A stretch of DNA of 38,983 nt from Caldifarciminota bacterium (lineage in GTDB: Bacteria; Hydrothermota; Tepidihabitantia; B3-TA06), in NCBI GenBank assembly GCA_016934635.1, contig JAFGSK010000043.1, positions 1-38,983 of the forward strand. Direction: 5' to 3'. Position 1 is the stretch's first letter. Each line of letters starts with the position of its first letter. The translations under genes and the position numbers were made by a program. The notes beneath the pieces were generated by a model, which saw only the letters and a list, made by a program, of their open reading frames with translations, had not been told where the DNA came from and searched no databases. This document shows, one piece after another, positions 17,201 through 25,736 of the stretch.

Positions 17201-17370
17201 CTCCGATTGCACGACCAGTACTGGGTGGTCTGATTGCAGCAACCTTTTTGACTTTGATCTTCATTCCGGTATTATATCATCTATTCGAGAAGCCTAGAGA
17301 GAAACGTAAGGAGAGAGCCGGAAAAGAAGCAACGGCAACGAAAAGGGTTGCCAAAAGGAGGAAGATGTGA
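14224..17370 (+). CDS. RND-family inner-membrane efflux transporter (AcrB/HAE1-like)
   Basis: 1048 aa from the ATG at 14224; the frame is open upstream, but this ATG overlaps the adaptor stop and begins with the expected NLYSFSVKHPYVVFAVLVAI first membrane helix. The usual plan is visible: twelve membrane helices in two halves and two large periplasmic domains, with RLPVDLLPDVNLPSM and YPGAGPEEVE after helix 1. In helix 4 the proton-relay pair is GMVVDAS: Asp398 is kept, but the second Asp of AcrB is Ala399. In helix 10 the AcrB Lys is Asn (NN at 932-933, GVVVNNGIILIDY). Such changes occur in HAE1-like subgroups. The substrate may be a drug, dye or lipid. Its stop overlaps the next gene. Confidence 0.95.
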   Translation: MNLYSFSVKHPYVVFAVLVAIVIFGGISLSRLPVDLLPDVNLPSMIIMIPYPGAGPEEVEKNVVDEAERWLGTISGLDEINSDASDNLAFINLSFDAGVDPDMISIDVRDKLDIALAWAPEEVEDPTIIQLDASLLPQMMVGVSGGSDAIQNREVARDLGKRLQRIRNVAAADVIGGEEREILVSIDRRKLTTYGIHPSHIEGLLAAHNLNYPLGNITEQGKELELRLIAEYEDLSELERTIVGSKGDMPVYLGDIARVRWSKTDENASFTVNGVPGVSIMVQKTSGANTIQLSKQLNEAIEEIKRGLPSGMEITVLYDSARFVKSSLNSTFWNLLAGAILAALVLFLFLGRFRRTAFVGAAIPLSVFIALVGIELAGFKIDILSLAGFTVAIGMVVDASIVVFESIHRHNILGLAPIQAAVTGTKEVGGAIFASTLTTVAVFVPLLFLKGFVSILFQEFSWVLILTLSASLLVALTFIPMAASRFMKAEAKPTKISQYFEKGYKWIENLYEKFLSWTLRHRAYAIFLGSSLFLLSVFAMVFYQKDFFPAMDRGEVTVDITAQAGTSLDEMKKRVGEFEKLIMDSIPELELMQTTIGAGEGGLSSVKGVSGKNAQIMLYLVKKTQRRRTSKEVEDWLRDQANNMPGLEITPAAQTLGSIAFGAEDIALGGTTPIVIEIEGYDLDKADSVGLMLADSLRYIPGLVDVRTSAEDRRPGYSFRIRRDLASRFGITPYELGKILRTELAGAVATTYRVEGDEFNVRVRLAAEDRSTMSKIESLEISTPVGMVPLSNMVTIERTSSPSAIHHKGTNRIRSVGANLKDRDLGSASADVQALLKRIEPSIPAGIKIQLTGGFTEMSESFSDLWWVILMAAILVYLIMMAQFGSFRFPFIIMFTLPLALIGGIGMLIITGTSLNTFSLLGFIVLVGVVVNNGIILIDYTNQLRINQGMGLEEALRVAGKVRMRPVLMTAFTTVFGLLPMAIGIGEGTELTTPIARPVLGGLIAATFLTLIFIPVLYHLFEKPREKRKERAGKEATATKRVAKRRKM

Positions 17371-18026
17371 AGAAGTTGACAGGAAAGCTTGTGCTCGCCG
17401 CAATGATATTCAGTGTAACCGCAATTCGCGGCGGTGAGGCCGAAGACGCATTAGCCAAGATGCGTACGGCATGGAAGGCCGTATCGACCTACCAGGTGAC
17501 GATGATTACCCACCAGACAAAAGCTTCCAAGACTGAGGACAGGACCGTCAAGTTCTCGTACAAGAGTCCTGGCTGGATTCGCACGGACATAATCGAGGGG
17601 AAAAACAAAGGCAGCACCGCAGTATACGATCCTGACGAGGACAAGATTCGAGCCAAACAGCCCGGCCTGCCTGTGATTACCCTCTCGCCGGATGCGAACC
17701 TCGCAAGAGGACTAAGAGGTGACAGGATATACGCGGGAAGCTTCAAGTATATGCTGAAATGTGCCAACTGGTATGAGGCAAACGGAAGCTTAAATTTCGC
17801 GGGAACTGAGACGGTCGATAACGCCTCGTGCACGGTTATCGAGTTCAAGACCAGTTCTCCGGATGCAAACAACGGCGTCAAACGGGAACGCTGGTGGATG
17901 GATGCGAATACGGGATTCCCGCGCATGATCAAGAAGTACGATACGAATGACTCTCTTGTTGACAAGGTGATATTGAGGAACCTGAAGCTCAATCCAGGAT
18001 TTACCTCTGATTACTTCAGCCTGTAG
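17367..18026 (+). CDS. LolA-like outer-membrane lipoprotein-sorting protein
   Basis: 219 aa, last gene of the efflux operon. GTG start overlaps the RND stop (GTGA) behind a strong AAAAGGAGGAAG. A signal peptide (LVLAAMIFSVTAIRGGEA) is followed by a LolA/LolB-like curved beta-sheet: ALAKMRTAWKAVSTYQVTM, then KFSYKSPGWIRTDI and a C-terminal KRERWWMDANTGFPRMIKKYD, the conversion-and-slope segment seen in lipoprotein-sorting relatives. LolA-like proteins encoded next to RND pumps are known in families that move lipids, so a lipid or lipoprotein substrate for this pump is possible (inference). Confidence 0.82.
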   Translation: MKKLTGKLVLAAMIFSVTAIRGGEAEDALAKMRTAWKAVSTYQVTMITHQTKASKTEDRTVKFSYKSPGWIRTDIIEGKNKGSTAVYDPDEDKIRAKQPGLPVITLSPDANLARGLRGDRIYAGSFKYMLKCANWYEANGSLNFAGTETVDNASCTVIEFKTSSPDANNGVKRERWWMDANTGFPRMIKKYDTNDSLVDKVILRNLKLNPGFTSDYFSL

Positions 18027-18123
18027 CGCCCCCCATCCTGCCCATCCTTCCTGTCCTCTATCTATCCCTCCTCCTATCCCTTTCTTACCAACTGATTTGA
18101 ATTGAAGGGCAGACATCCACCCT

Positions 18124-18299
18124 TACGTGACGACTACAGTCCGGTGGAAACCAAGGAAATTTCGAGATCTTCAAAGTAGAATATATATCAGAAGTTTCGC
18201 TGCGGGTCTAAAGACCTCCTCAACTTGCTCCACACTTCTTGAGCCCGTAGCGTACACCCACCTATCCTGCCCTTGGATTAAAGGAAGGTTGTTTTTTCT
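18124..18299 (-). pseudogene. Decayed duplicate of a sorting-tail C-terminus
   Basis: Directly after the stop of the M1 peptidase gene, the same minus-strand frame continues with one internal stop and ends in LGFHRTVVVT and TAA (18124-18126). The real gene ends LGIHRIVVVK and TAA. The last 33 bases of the two copies match at most positions, including silent differences. Between them lies protein-like but unrecognised sequence (RWVYATGSRS, then EEVFRPAAK). It looks like the remnant of a duplicated or replaced tail. A C-rich tract (18027-18085) lies beyond it. Confidence 0.5.
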
Positions 18300-20207
18300 T
18301 TACTTGACTACTACGATCCTGTGGATTCCTAGTTCAGGCTCCATGACTTTCAGGTAGTAAACTCCTGCCGATAACCCAACCAAATTCAACTCACCTTGAG
18401 GCTTAAGGTTATCCCACTTTTTTATCGTACGACCGGACACATCATAAAGGACCAGATTAATGTCCTCGACCGATTCCGCGTTAACCTGGTAGTTCATCGT
18501 ACCACGGCTAATGGCAGGACAGATGAGTCGGGAAGTAATGGCGTCCGCAGCTTCTCCTAAGTCACTCATACGTTTAACCGTACATAAAAGATCCCCGTGT
18601 GGATCGAAAAGTACCTCATCCGGATTATCTGAAACCTCAATCACAAAGACCTGGTTTTCGAGGCTGTCAACGAATTCCAAAAAGGATGTATCAGTTCCTG
18701 AAACAAAACCAAACTCAACCGGCATAAGGTAGATGGGCACCTCAGGCGGCCAGTTCTGACTCTGATGAAGATATATCTTTACCGCTCCGTCGCGTGCAAT
18801 CCAGTTCCACTCGTACTCCGGATGGCCGGGCGCACGCAGCCACTGGTCGAAGAACCAGGAATACTCATCGCCCGTGACTTCGTCAACTACAGCCTCGAAC
18901 TCCTCGGAAACCGCAGAGGTGTACTTGTACCGTTCGCCATACGTACGCAGTATAGTGAAAAAGTCCTCGTCTCCAACAAGCCTTCGCAGCATGTGGAGCA
19001 CGCACGCGGGCTTCTCGTAGGTCAGAGGCGAGTATATCCTCGACCAGGGCGGGTCCAACACGGGATCGTTGTGGGATAGACTGTGGGATAAGTATACATC
19101 TTCGATGTAGTCCCTGTAGTAAGAAGCGTAACCTTCCGGGCCTTCGGTATGTTCTATCCACAAGGCCTCACAGTAAGTTGCAAAGCCTTCATTCAACCAC
19201 ATGTGTTTGAGCAACCCGCACGTTGTCGCGTTACCCCACCAGGAGTGGGAAAGTTCGTGGGCGACGATTATGTCTAAGTTCCAGTTGTAGATTGTATTGA
19301 TGTGGGTACAGGTCTGGTTCTCCATTGCACCGCCCACGGGTACGGCAACCTGGGCGTACTTTTCGTCAGCAAAAGGGTAAGGATAGAAGAGTTCCGAGAA
19401 GAACTCCACTATATCCTTGACTTTCATGAATTTGGGCGTTATTTCCGCCGAGTCAGGAACAAGAACCCAGTGATATAAAGGCAGGGGTTGTCCGTCGATT
19501 AATGCGGTATCTTCGGTGAGAGCATAGTTACGAGATGCTGCGAATACTATAAGGTAGGTGGCTATTGGATAAGACTCTATCCAGTGGAATGTCCATTGAG
19601 GGCCGGTACGTACCGCTGAATCTAGCTTGCCGTTTGAGATAACCTCGTAGCCTTCGGGTACTGTAACGATCATCTCCATTGTTGCCTTATCAGCCGGATT
19701 GTCCTGACACGGGAACCAGTGTTTTGCTCCCCATGGTGCGTTGCAGGCAAACGTAACGCTGTCCGGGTCCGAATCGATATAAAGTCCGCCTCCAAAGCCG
19801 CCTGTGGCAGGCTGGGGTTTCCCGTGGTAGTAGACCTTGAGTATAAGCTCCGTATCCTTGGTTTGAGTTGCTCCCAGGCTGACCGTGAGGAATGAATCCG
19901 CTCGCGTAAAATCCCTTGATTGCCCTTCGACCTCGACGTCTTCAACCGTGAATCCGGAGAAGTGGAGAGCAAGAGAATCTGCTGATTCAAGTAAAGTCAA
20001 TGAGATTTCTGCCTCCGCGGAAAGTGTCTCTGCAGTGATGTCAACGTCGAATACAAGCCGGTAGCCGTTAACGTCGAAGGCAAGGGTGGTATCTTCAAAG
20101 ATCGGAATTATCAGACCGCAGCTGTATCGGAAGTTAGGGGGATTAGATTCCCGTTCTTCAGGCCAACCTGAGCATAACAGAATTATTAAGGCTACTGCGG
20201 TATTCAT
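18300..20207 (-). CDS. Secreted M1-family zinc aminopeptidase with sorting tail (copy A)
   Basis: 635 aa. M1 (gluzincin) features: exopeptidase motif GGAMEN at 292-297, zinc site HELSH at 317-321 with Glu340 in WLNEGFATYCE (the HExxH-x18-E spacing), and a later TYEKPACVLHMLR that places the transition-state Tyr. An N-terminal beta-saddle domain (40-190) and a short C-terminal part follow the short-M1 plan. A signal-like N-terminus and a sorting tail (YDVSGRTIKKW, SAGVYYLKV, ending HRIVVVK) predict export. It should release N-terminal residues from external peptides. It starts immediately after the TAG of copy B, so the two are co-transcribed. Confidence 0.92.
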   Translation of the reverse strand: MNTAVALIILLCSGWPEERESNPPNFRYSCGLIIPIFEDTTLAFDVNGYRLVFDVDITAETLSAEAEISLTLLESADSLALHFSGFTVEDVEVEGQSRDFTRADSFLTVSLGATQTKDTELILKVYYHGKPQPATGGFGGGLYIDSDPDSVTFACNAPWGAKHWFPCQDNPADKATMEMIVTVPEGYEVISNGKLDSAVRTGPQWTFHWIESYPIATYLIVFAASRNYALTEDTALIDGQPLPLYHWVLVPDSAEITPKFMKVKDIVEFFSELFYPYPFADEKYAQVAVPVGGAMENQTCTHINTIYNWNLDIIVAHELSHSWWGNATTCGLLKHMWLNEGFATYCEALWIEHTEGPEGYASYYRDYIEDVYLSHSLSHNDPVLDPPWSRIYSPLTYEKPACVLHMLRRLVGDEDFFTILRTYGERYKYTSAVSEEFEAVVDEVTGDEYSWFFDQWLRAPGHPEYEWNWIARDGAVKIYLHQSQNWPPEVPIYLMPVEFGFVSGTDTSFLEFVDSLENQVFVIEVSDNPDEVLFDPHGDLLCTVKRMSDLGEAADAITSRLICPAISRGTMNYQVNAESVEDINLVLYDVSGRTIKKWDNLKPQGELNLVGLSAGVYYLKVMEPELGIHRIVVVK

Positions 20208-22205
20208 CTAGCGAACCTTTACGGTTTTGGCAGAGAATACCTTCCCGGAGTCCAACTTGGTCATAAGGAAATACACACCTGGCGCGATATCTGCAAGAGG
20301 GTATATCCTGTAAACCTCACGTGCCGAACCATGGTAGAAGGATTTGATTAATCGGCCTGATGCATCGTAGAGTGACAGCTCAACCCCTGAGTTAACAGGT
20401 TGAGTGAACCTGATGTGAAGCTCTGAAGTAAAGACAGGATCGGCAACGAGTGTTGCTGAAGTTAAACTCTCAACATCGTCTTCACCAACTCCTTCGATGA
20501 CAGGGACGTCGTCTATATCGTCGTGATAGGTAATCTCACACAGAACCTTGTTGGCAGGATCAAGCCTGATGCTGTCGGGTTCTGCCTCAACATCCACCGT
20601 AAACCGCTGGTAACCGATACTGTCCGTGAAGGTAATAATCTCCACATTACTGCCCGAGTAGATGCCTATCTCGAGAGGCATACAGAAAGGGAAGTAATGG
20701 ATTTTTTGATCCTGGGTCTGGGCGATTGCGAACTCTATTTGATAGGCTGGTGCTGAATTTAAAGAAGCCGAATTCGCCAGGAGGTGTGTTACGGGCTCCC
20801 AGCCGATTTCGTAGTGGGGGTGACCCGGACCGTATATCCACTCGTCGAAGAACCAATCCAAATCCTGGCCTGAGATGTCTTCTATCGCATCCTGCAGGTC
20901 GTCGGTGATTGCGCTCTCGTTCGCGTTCCTCCACGCATACTCGTTTATGCAATCGAAAAATAACTCGTCTCCGAGAACCTGGCGCAGCATGTGTAACACG
21001 CTTCCTCCCTTGTCATAGGTAACAGCTGAGTTGAAAAGGTCTCCCCAGGGTGGATCGTAGATGGGGCGGGGTGAACCATTATACAGATAGTTTGCCATGA
21101 TCGCACCTGCATATGTATTGTACCCCTCCTCCCCATATAATTCCTCCCACCAAAGAACCTCGCAATATGTGGCAAAACCTTCGTTAAGCCATATATCTGC
21201 CCAGGTTGCACATGTTATCCAGTCACCCCACCAGTGATGGGAAAGTTCGTGGGCTATTATCCAACTCCAATCGGCACCCCAGTTCGCAGAGGTATTGAAG
21301 AAAGTACATGTAGTGTTCTCCATAGCCCCGCCGAGAGGAGCATGAACCTGATCGTACTTCTCGTCTGCAAATGGATAAGGTGGAAATATCTCCGAAAAGT
21401 ACTCGACTATGCCCGGTGTACAGGCAAATTTGGAGCGAACGTCTTTATAGGCCAGAACCCACGTTCGCATTGGAACCTGAGAATCTTCAACCGAGGCAAA
21501 CGTGTCCACGGTGACAAAATCCTCACTCGCTGCAAATGCAATCAAATATGTTGGCTGGGGATAGTGCTCCTGCCAGGTATATGTAGACCAAGCGCCTTGT
21601 ATGTTTACCGATTCCAGCGTACCGTTGGCAACAACCTCATATCCTGATGGAACGGTTATGTGTTGGGTGAAGGTCGCCTTGTCGGAAGGATCATCCCAGC
21701 AAGGTATCCACATCCGCGCGCCTTGAGGTTCGCAGTTCGTGAAGGAGACACCCCAATCTCCCTTATCATCAATATAAAGCCCGTGTCCATCCGACCAACC
21801 CGGCCTGCCATGGTAGCTGACCGTGACATCAGAAACTTCGCCAACCGAAACCTCTCTACCTAAGGCTATCATCAAACTGCCTCCGCTAAGGTCTCTCCAG
21901 TCAAGGCTACGTGTTCCTTCCTTGATATCATCTACCTGAAGACCCCAAAAGAAGTCCAAATCCAGAGAATCCAGCGATACCGAAAGGACCTCGAATTCAA
22001 GCGTCAACTTCCCCCATACAGTATCGGCAGGGATATTAACGGTCAGCTCAATATCGTAGTTTATGACATCGAAATCGTGGTCCTGTACCCAGAAATCTCC
22101 GGGCATCGCAAGACTCGAGGGCTGGTAATGCGACTTGTGCAGAAGCATCCTCTGCTCCTGAGTTGGCAACGGGACTACGGCCAGCAATAGAAATAAAACG
22201 GTCAT
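20208..22205 (-). CDS. Secreted M1-family zinc aminopeptidase with sorting tail (copy B)
   Basis: 665 aa, closer to copy C than to copy A. GGAMEN is at 292-297; zinc ligands are His319, His323 (HELSH) and Glu342 (WLNEGFATYCE). The region TYDKGGSVLHMLRQVLGD holds the catalytic Tyr. The domain after the peptidase core includes FTDSIGYQRFTVDV, then the shared LCEITYHDDIDDVP, and then the sorting tail (YDASGRLIKSF, APGVYFLMT, ending AKTVKVR). The start has AGGAG seven bases upstream and a 10-residue hydrophobic signal core. A promoter lies at 22242-22269; copy A follows with zero gap. Confidence 0.92.
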   Translation of the reverse strand: MTVLFLLLAVVPLPTQEQRMLLHKSHYQPSSLAMPGDFWVQDHDFDVINYDIELTVNIPADTVWGKLTLEFEVLSVSLDSLDLDFFWGLQVDDIKEGTRSLDWRDLSGGSLMIALGREVSVGEVSDVTVSYHGRPGWSDGHGLYIDDKGDWGVSFTNCEPQGARMWIPCWDDPSDKATFTQHITVPSGYEVVANGTLESVNIQGAWSTYTWQEHYPQPTYLIAFAASEDFVTVDTFASVEDSQVPMRTWVLAYKDVRSKFACTPGIVEYFSEIFPPYPFADEKYDQVHAPLGGAMENTTCTFFNTSANWGADWSWIIAHELSHHWWGDWITCATWADIWLNEGFATYCEVLWWEELYGEEGYNTYAGAIMANYLYNGSPRPIYDPPWGDLFNSAVTYDKGGSVLHMLRQVLGDELFFDCINEYAWRNANESAITDDLQDAIEDISGQDLDWFFDEWIYGPGHPHYEIGWEPVTHLLANSASLNSAPAYQIEFAIAQTQDQKIHYFPFCMPLEIGIYSGSNVEIITFTDSIGYQRFTVDVEAEPDSIRLDPANKVLCEITYHDDIDDVPVIEGVGEDDVESLTSATLVADPVFTSELHIRFTQPVNSGVELSLYDASGRLIKSFYHGSAREVYRIYPLADIAPGVYFLMTKLDSGKVFSAKTVKVR

Positions 22206-22241
22206 CCTAATCTCCTTTTCTTATCTTTACTTCCAAGGATA

Positions 22242-22269
22242 AGTCTAACATGCTTGGATAATCTGTCAA
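22242..22269 (-). promoter_or_regulatory. Promoter of M1 copies B and A
   Basis: On the minus strand TTGACA (22269-22264) and TAGACT (22247-22242), spacer 16 bp, 36 bases before the ATG at 22205. Confidence 0.7.
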
Positions 22270-22295
22270 GTTTCAATTTTCTCCCAACTTTCACC

Positions 22296-24275
22296 TTACT
22301 TTATCTTGACGGTCTTGATTGTTTGAACGGCACCCTTTGCAAATACGAGACGCAGAAAGTAAACGCCTGATGATAATAATTCAAGAGGATAAATTCCATG
22401 GAAGCTCTCAGATTGACCTTGATAGAAGCTTTTGACCAACCGCCCGGAGGCATCGTGCATCGAAAGCGTTACAAACTCCCGTAAAGGATTGGTGAAGTTG
22501 ATGCAGAGGTTGTTGGTAAATATCGCATCCGAAGCGAGAACAGAGCAATCCGTAGTTACAGGTTGTTCCTCTATACCGGGATAGGGGACATCGTCAATAT
22601 CGTCGTGGTAGGTTATCTCACATAGAACCTTGTTGACAGGATCAAGCACAAAGGAATCCGGTTCATAGTCCACCTCGATCGTGAATCGTTGATAACCAAT
22701 GCTGTCGGTAAAAGTGAGTACCTGTTCAGCTCCATCATGGTAAATGGCGATTTCCATGGGCATGTAAAAGGGGTAGTGGTGATACTGCCTGTTCTGGGTT
22801 TGGGCAATTGCGAACTCAAGCTCGTACGCCGTGGATGTTAGCCAGGTTGGCGGTTTGACCTTCCAGCCCGTTTCATAATGAGGATGACCCGGGTGATAAA
22901 TCCATTCGTCGAAAAACCAATCCAGATCCTGGTCTGAGATGGTTTCCGTCGCTTCCTGAAAGTCATCGGTAATGACCGACTGATTGGCATTATTCCACCC
23001 GTATTGGTTGAGACCGGCAAAGAATACCGAATCACCTAACACATGACGCAACATATGCAGCACGCCGCCACCCTTCTTATAAGTCGTCGCATTACTAAAC
23101 AGATCGTCAGACGGAGGATCGTATATGGGCCGGATTAGGCTAACGTTATCCAGATAAAAATCCATAATGTATCGAGCGTAGTTACTGTAACCTTCATCGC
23201 CGTATAGATTTTCCCACCAGAGAGCTTCACAATAGGTAGCAAAACCCTCGTTAAGCCAGATATCGGCCCATGTACCACAGGTAAGCCAGTCACCCCACCA
23301 GTGATGTGCCATCTCATGTGCAATGACCCATTCCCAAGTAGGTTCTCCCCAATTGACTAATGTATTGAGGAATGTACAGGTGGTGTTCTCCATTCCCCAG
23401 CCGTTCATGTGAACGTGGTCGTACTTCTCGGATGCAAAGGGGTAAGGCGGGAAGATGCTTGAGAAATACTCAAGTATCTCAGGCGTACTCTCAAACTTTT
23501 GGGACTGGTCATAGCTATCTAGTACCCAAGTGCTTACAGGTACTTTCTCGCCCTGGATAGTGGCAAAGGTGTCATGTTTAACGAAGTTCTTCGAGGCGGC
23601 AAAAGCAACGAGATACGTAGCCTGGGGATAGTGCTCCTGCCAGGTATAACTCCACCAGTCGCCAGTTTTGTCTTCTTGTTCAAGGGCTCCGTTGGCTACC
23701 ACCAGATTAGCGGAAGGTACTGTAATGCGTTGAGTAAACGTTGCCTTGTCTGAAGGGTGATCGTAACAAGGGAACCAGTTACGTGCACCCTCAGGTTCAC
23801 ACTCCGTATATGTAACTGAGTACTCATTATCTTCGGATTCGATAAAAAGACCGCCACTGGGTTCTTGTGGAAATGGCTTGCCGTGATATAAAACAGAAAT
23901 CGCAATAGTATCATCGACCTGAATCTCTCGACCAATGGCAACGTAGAGATTACTTCTCGAATCTGTCGACCATTCCAGGTCACGTAACCCTTCCCTTATC
24001 GACTCCACCGTATACGGCCAGTCAAAGTGCAGGAAAATGGTATCCAGATCATTGGAAAGAATCCGGGAAGTAATCGTCACCTCAGCCCAGATGGTATCAT
24101 TGGGTATGTCGACCGTGATATCGATGTAGTAGTCAAGTACGTCGAAGAAGTGCTCTTCCAAGTAGTCAACGGGCAGCATCAGGGATTTGTTTACAGCTTC
24201 CTGTTTGAAGAAAGCCTCGTCCTGTTCAATGGATGGTAAAGGTATCTGCCCTAAAAGCATGGCTATTATAGCCAT
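22296..24275 (-). CDS. Secreted M1-family metallopeptidase with altered exopeptidase motif (copy C)
   Basis: 659 aa from the ATG at 24275, chosen over upstream ATGs because GGAGG lies five bases before it and the signal peptide (MAIIAMLLGQIPLPS) begins there. The zinc site is intact: HEMAH at 320-324 and Glu343 in WLNEGFATYCE. The substrate N-terminus motif, GGAMEN in copies A and B, here reads NGWGMEN, with Trp293 in the place of the Gly of GAMEN; the anchoring Glu is kept. TYKKGGGVLHMLR gives the Tyr region. The C-terminus carries the shared LCEITYHDDIDDVP and the sorting tail (HDASGRLVKSF, SSGVYFLRL, ending IKTVKIK). A changed S1 pocket is likely (inference). Confidence 0.9.
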   Translation of the reverse strand: MAIIAMLLGQIPLPSIEQDEAFFKQEAVNKSLMLPVDYLEEHFFDVLDYYIDITVDIPNDTIWAEVTITSRILSNDLDTIFLHFDWPYTVESIREGLRDLEWSTDSRSNLYVAIGREIQVDDTIAISVLYHGKPFPQEPSGGLFIESEDNEYSVTYTECEPEGARNWFPCYDHPSDKATFTQRITVPSANLVVANGALEQEDKTGDWWSYTWQEHYPQATYLVAFAASKNFVKHDTFATIQGEKVPVSTWVLDSYDQSQKFESTPEILEYFSSIFPPYPFASEKYDHVHMNGWGMENTTCTFLNTLVNWGEPTWEWVIAHEMAHHWWGDWLTCGTWADIWLNEGFATYCEALWWENLYGDEGYSNYARYIMDFYLDNVSLIRPIYDPPSDDLFSNATTYKKGGGVLHMLRHVLGDSVFFAGLNQYGWNNANQSVITDDFQEATETISDQDLDWFFDEWIYHPGHPHYETGWKVKPPTWLTSTAYELEFAIAQTQNRQYHHYPFYMPMEIAIYHDGAEQVLTFTDSIGYQRFTIEVDYEPDSFVLDPVNKVLCEITYHDDIDDVPYPGIEEQPVTTDCSVLASDAIFTNNLCINFTNPLREFVTLSMHDASGRLVKSFYQGQSESFHGIYPLELLSSGVYFLRLVFAKGAVQTIKTVKIK

Positions 24276-24370
24276 TCCGACCTCCATATTTAACCACATC
24301 TAACTCTCTTCTTCACACATTACTTCTCATGTACCCCCGACTCGAGCGCTAACCTGAGAAAATCCAAAGT

Positions 24371-25225
24371 CTAGTAGTACTCGTAGCCTTGAGCGGTCTG
24401 GAATGCGTACTTCATTTCAATACTCACCGTCAGATTGATCAAATCAACGATTACGGTATCTATAACGAATTTGCCGTAGTAATCGTCATAGGTCTTGAAG
24501 TGATAAACCTCGTTTAATGCCAAAGGTACTGTATCGTTGTATACCCCAGGAGCCTCCTGAACTTCAAGCCACTTCTCACCGGACTTGTCTGCAGCAGCCA
24601 CCTTGTTGTCGTAACCTCCGTAGCCTGCAGCGTCTGTAAAGTAAACGGTACCCGCATCGTAGTAGCATATGAAATCTATAGCATCCACTGCGTCGCTTAA
24701 GGAATGACTCGTGAGATCGCCTGTTGCGCGGTTGAAGGCAATTGCATTGTTTGTCGCAGAATCGGCAGGTTCGTTCGGGTTAAAACCAAGATAGGAACCT
24801 TGTCCCCAGGGTCGAGGATAGAACTTACCGCCGATGCCTATGGTTGTTATCTCTTCGTCATCCCTTATTCCGCGCCATTCCACAAAATAACCCTGACCGT
24901 TCACGAGATTACTGACTGTAATCACAGTATCATCGGTAACACTATCGGCAACCATTTTGTCGGCAATCTCGTCATTGGACATTCCTGACAAATCGAAAGT
25001 ATCGACATAAACAGCTATTCCACGCAACCCGGCTGGTAAAGGGGCTTCGAGTTGAATATCGACTGTCGCACCGCTGTCTTCAGGTATAGGAATCATCAGA
25101 ACATCCTGGGTAAGATATCTATCGATCTCATCAGAGTCAATTACGCCCAATATCCCAAAAATGCTCCGCTCCCTGCACCCTGCAAGGAGGACTACTAACG
25201 CAGTCATTACAAGTATTTTCCTCAT
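24371..25225 (-). CDS. Lipoprotein of unknown function
   Basis: 284 aa. A type II signal peptide is clear: MRKILVMTALVVLLAGC, lipobox LAGC with Cys17. The remainder is beta-rich and acidic with many Tyr/Gly, for example GLRGIAVYVDTFDLSG (perhaps a fibronectin-like strand set), NGQGYFVEWRG, AAGYGGYDNKVAA and a terminal YEYY. No catalytic motif or named family is recognised. It lies 95 bases upstream of M1 copy C without an obvious promoter between them, so it may head the same transcript. The start has GGAG upstream, and a promoter lies at 25292-25319. Confidence 0.8.
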   Translation of the reverse strand: MRKILVMTALVVLLAGCRERSIFGILGVIDSDEIDRYLTQDVLMIPIPEDSGATVDIQLEAPLPAGLRGIAVYVDTFDLSGMSNDEIADKMVADSVTDDTVITVSNLVNGQGYFVEWRGIRDDEEITTIGIGGKFYPRPWGQGSYLGFNPNEPADSATNNAIAFNRATGDLTSHSLSDAVDAIDFICYYDAGTVYFTDAAGYGGYDNKVAAADKSGEKWLEVQEAPGVYNDTVPLALNEVYHFKTYDDYYGKFVIDTVIVDLINLTVSIEMKYAFQTAQGYEYY

Positions 25226-25291
25226 AGCTTGCTCCTTTATTGCTCAATCCAGAAGGAACGGATCTAACACCTTGCTGGGTTATATAATAAC

Positions 25292-25319
25292 AGAATAGTA
25301 CTTTTCGGCTATTTGTCAA
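25292..25319 (-). promoter_or_regulatory. Promoter of the lipoprotein gene
   Basis: On the minus strand TTGACA (25319-25314) and TATTCT (25297-25292), spacer 16 bp. Confidence 0.7.
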
Positions 25320-25669
25320 TGGGAGTAATACATATATATCGTTATAGAAACCGTCGGTCATCACGTATAAAAGCCGCCTCTACTATTCGAAACCTTAAAT
25401 ATTACGAGGAGAACCTATCGGCTTTCATCCTGGTTAAGATTCTAACAGGTTTGATTCATTTTTACTGCAATCCATACAATCCAAAGTTCCCAACCACATA
25501 TCATTGTCAAAAGCAGAAGTTGTTATACGCAAACGTGAATGGTAGAATCAACAGCAGGAATCCCGTATTCGATATTTGAGCTGTTGAGGTCAATGTTCTG
25601 AGTTATCAACTCTTCTAACCGCTTTCCCCAATTACTTGGAGGAGTTTTTGCGTCATAACGCCAATACTA
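25320..25669. other. Gene-free intergenic stretch
   Basis: About 350 bases of AT-rich sequence between the lipoprotein promoter and the hairpin that ends the malic enzyme unit. The one long frame (25313-25579, plus) has no ribosome site and no protein-like pattern. I see nothing else in it. Confidence 0.5.
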
Positions 25670-25694
25670 AGCTAACTTCCAGAGGAAGTTAGCT
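25670..25694 (-). terminator. Perfect 11-bp hairpin downstream of the malic enzyme gene
   Basis: AGCTAACTTCC and GGAAGTTAGCT enclose a 3-base loop, 43 bases after the malic enzyme stop. No T-run follows on either strand, so termination by it is probable but not of the classic kind. Confidence 0.55.
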
Positions 25695-25736
25695 CGGGAT
25701 CCCTCAAAGGAAGGTCGTTTCTTTGGGGGTTTTTGG

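Noticed and set aside
18027..18085. C/T-rich tract after the LolA-like gene as a regulatory element
   Set aside because: Simple low-complexity composition with no symmetric or coding structure; part of it resembles other spacer runs (GGGCAGGAT) but not enough to call a repeat.
25313..25579. 88-aa plus-strand frame in the gap after the lipoprotein promoter
   Set aside because: No Shine-Dalgarno, overlaps the -35 box of a divergent promoter, and composition looks like untranslated AT-rich spacer.
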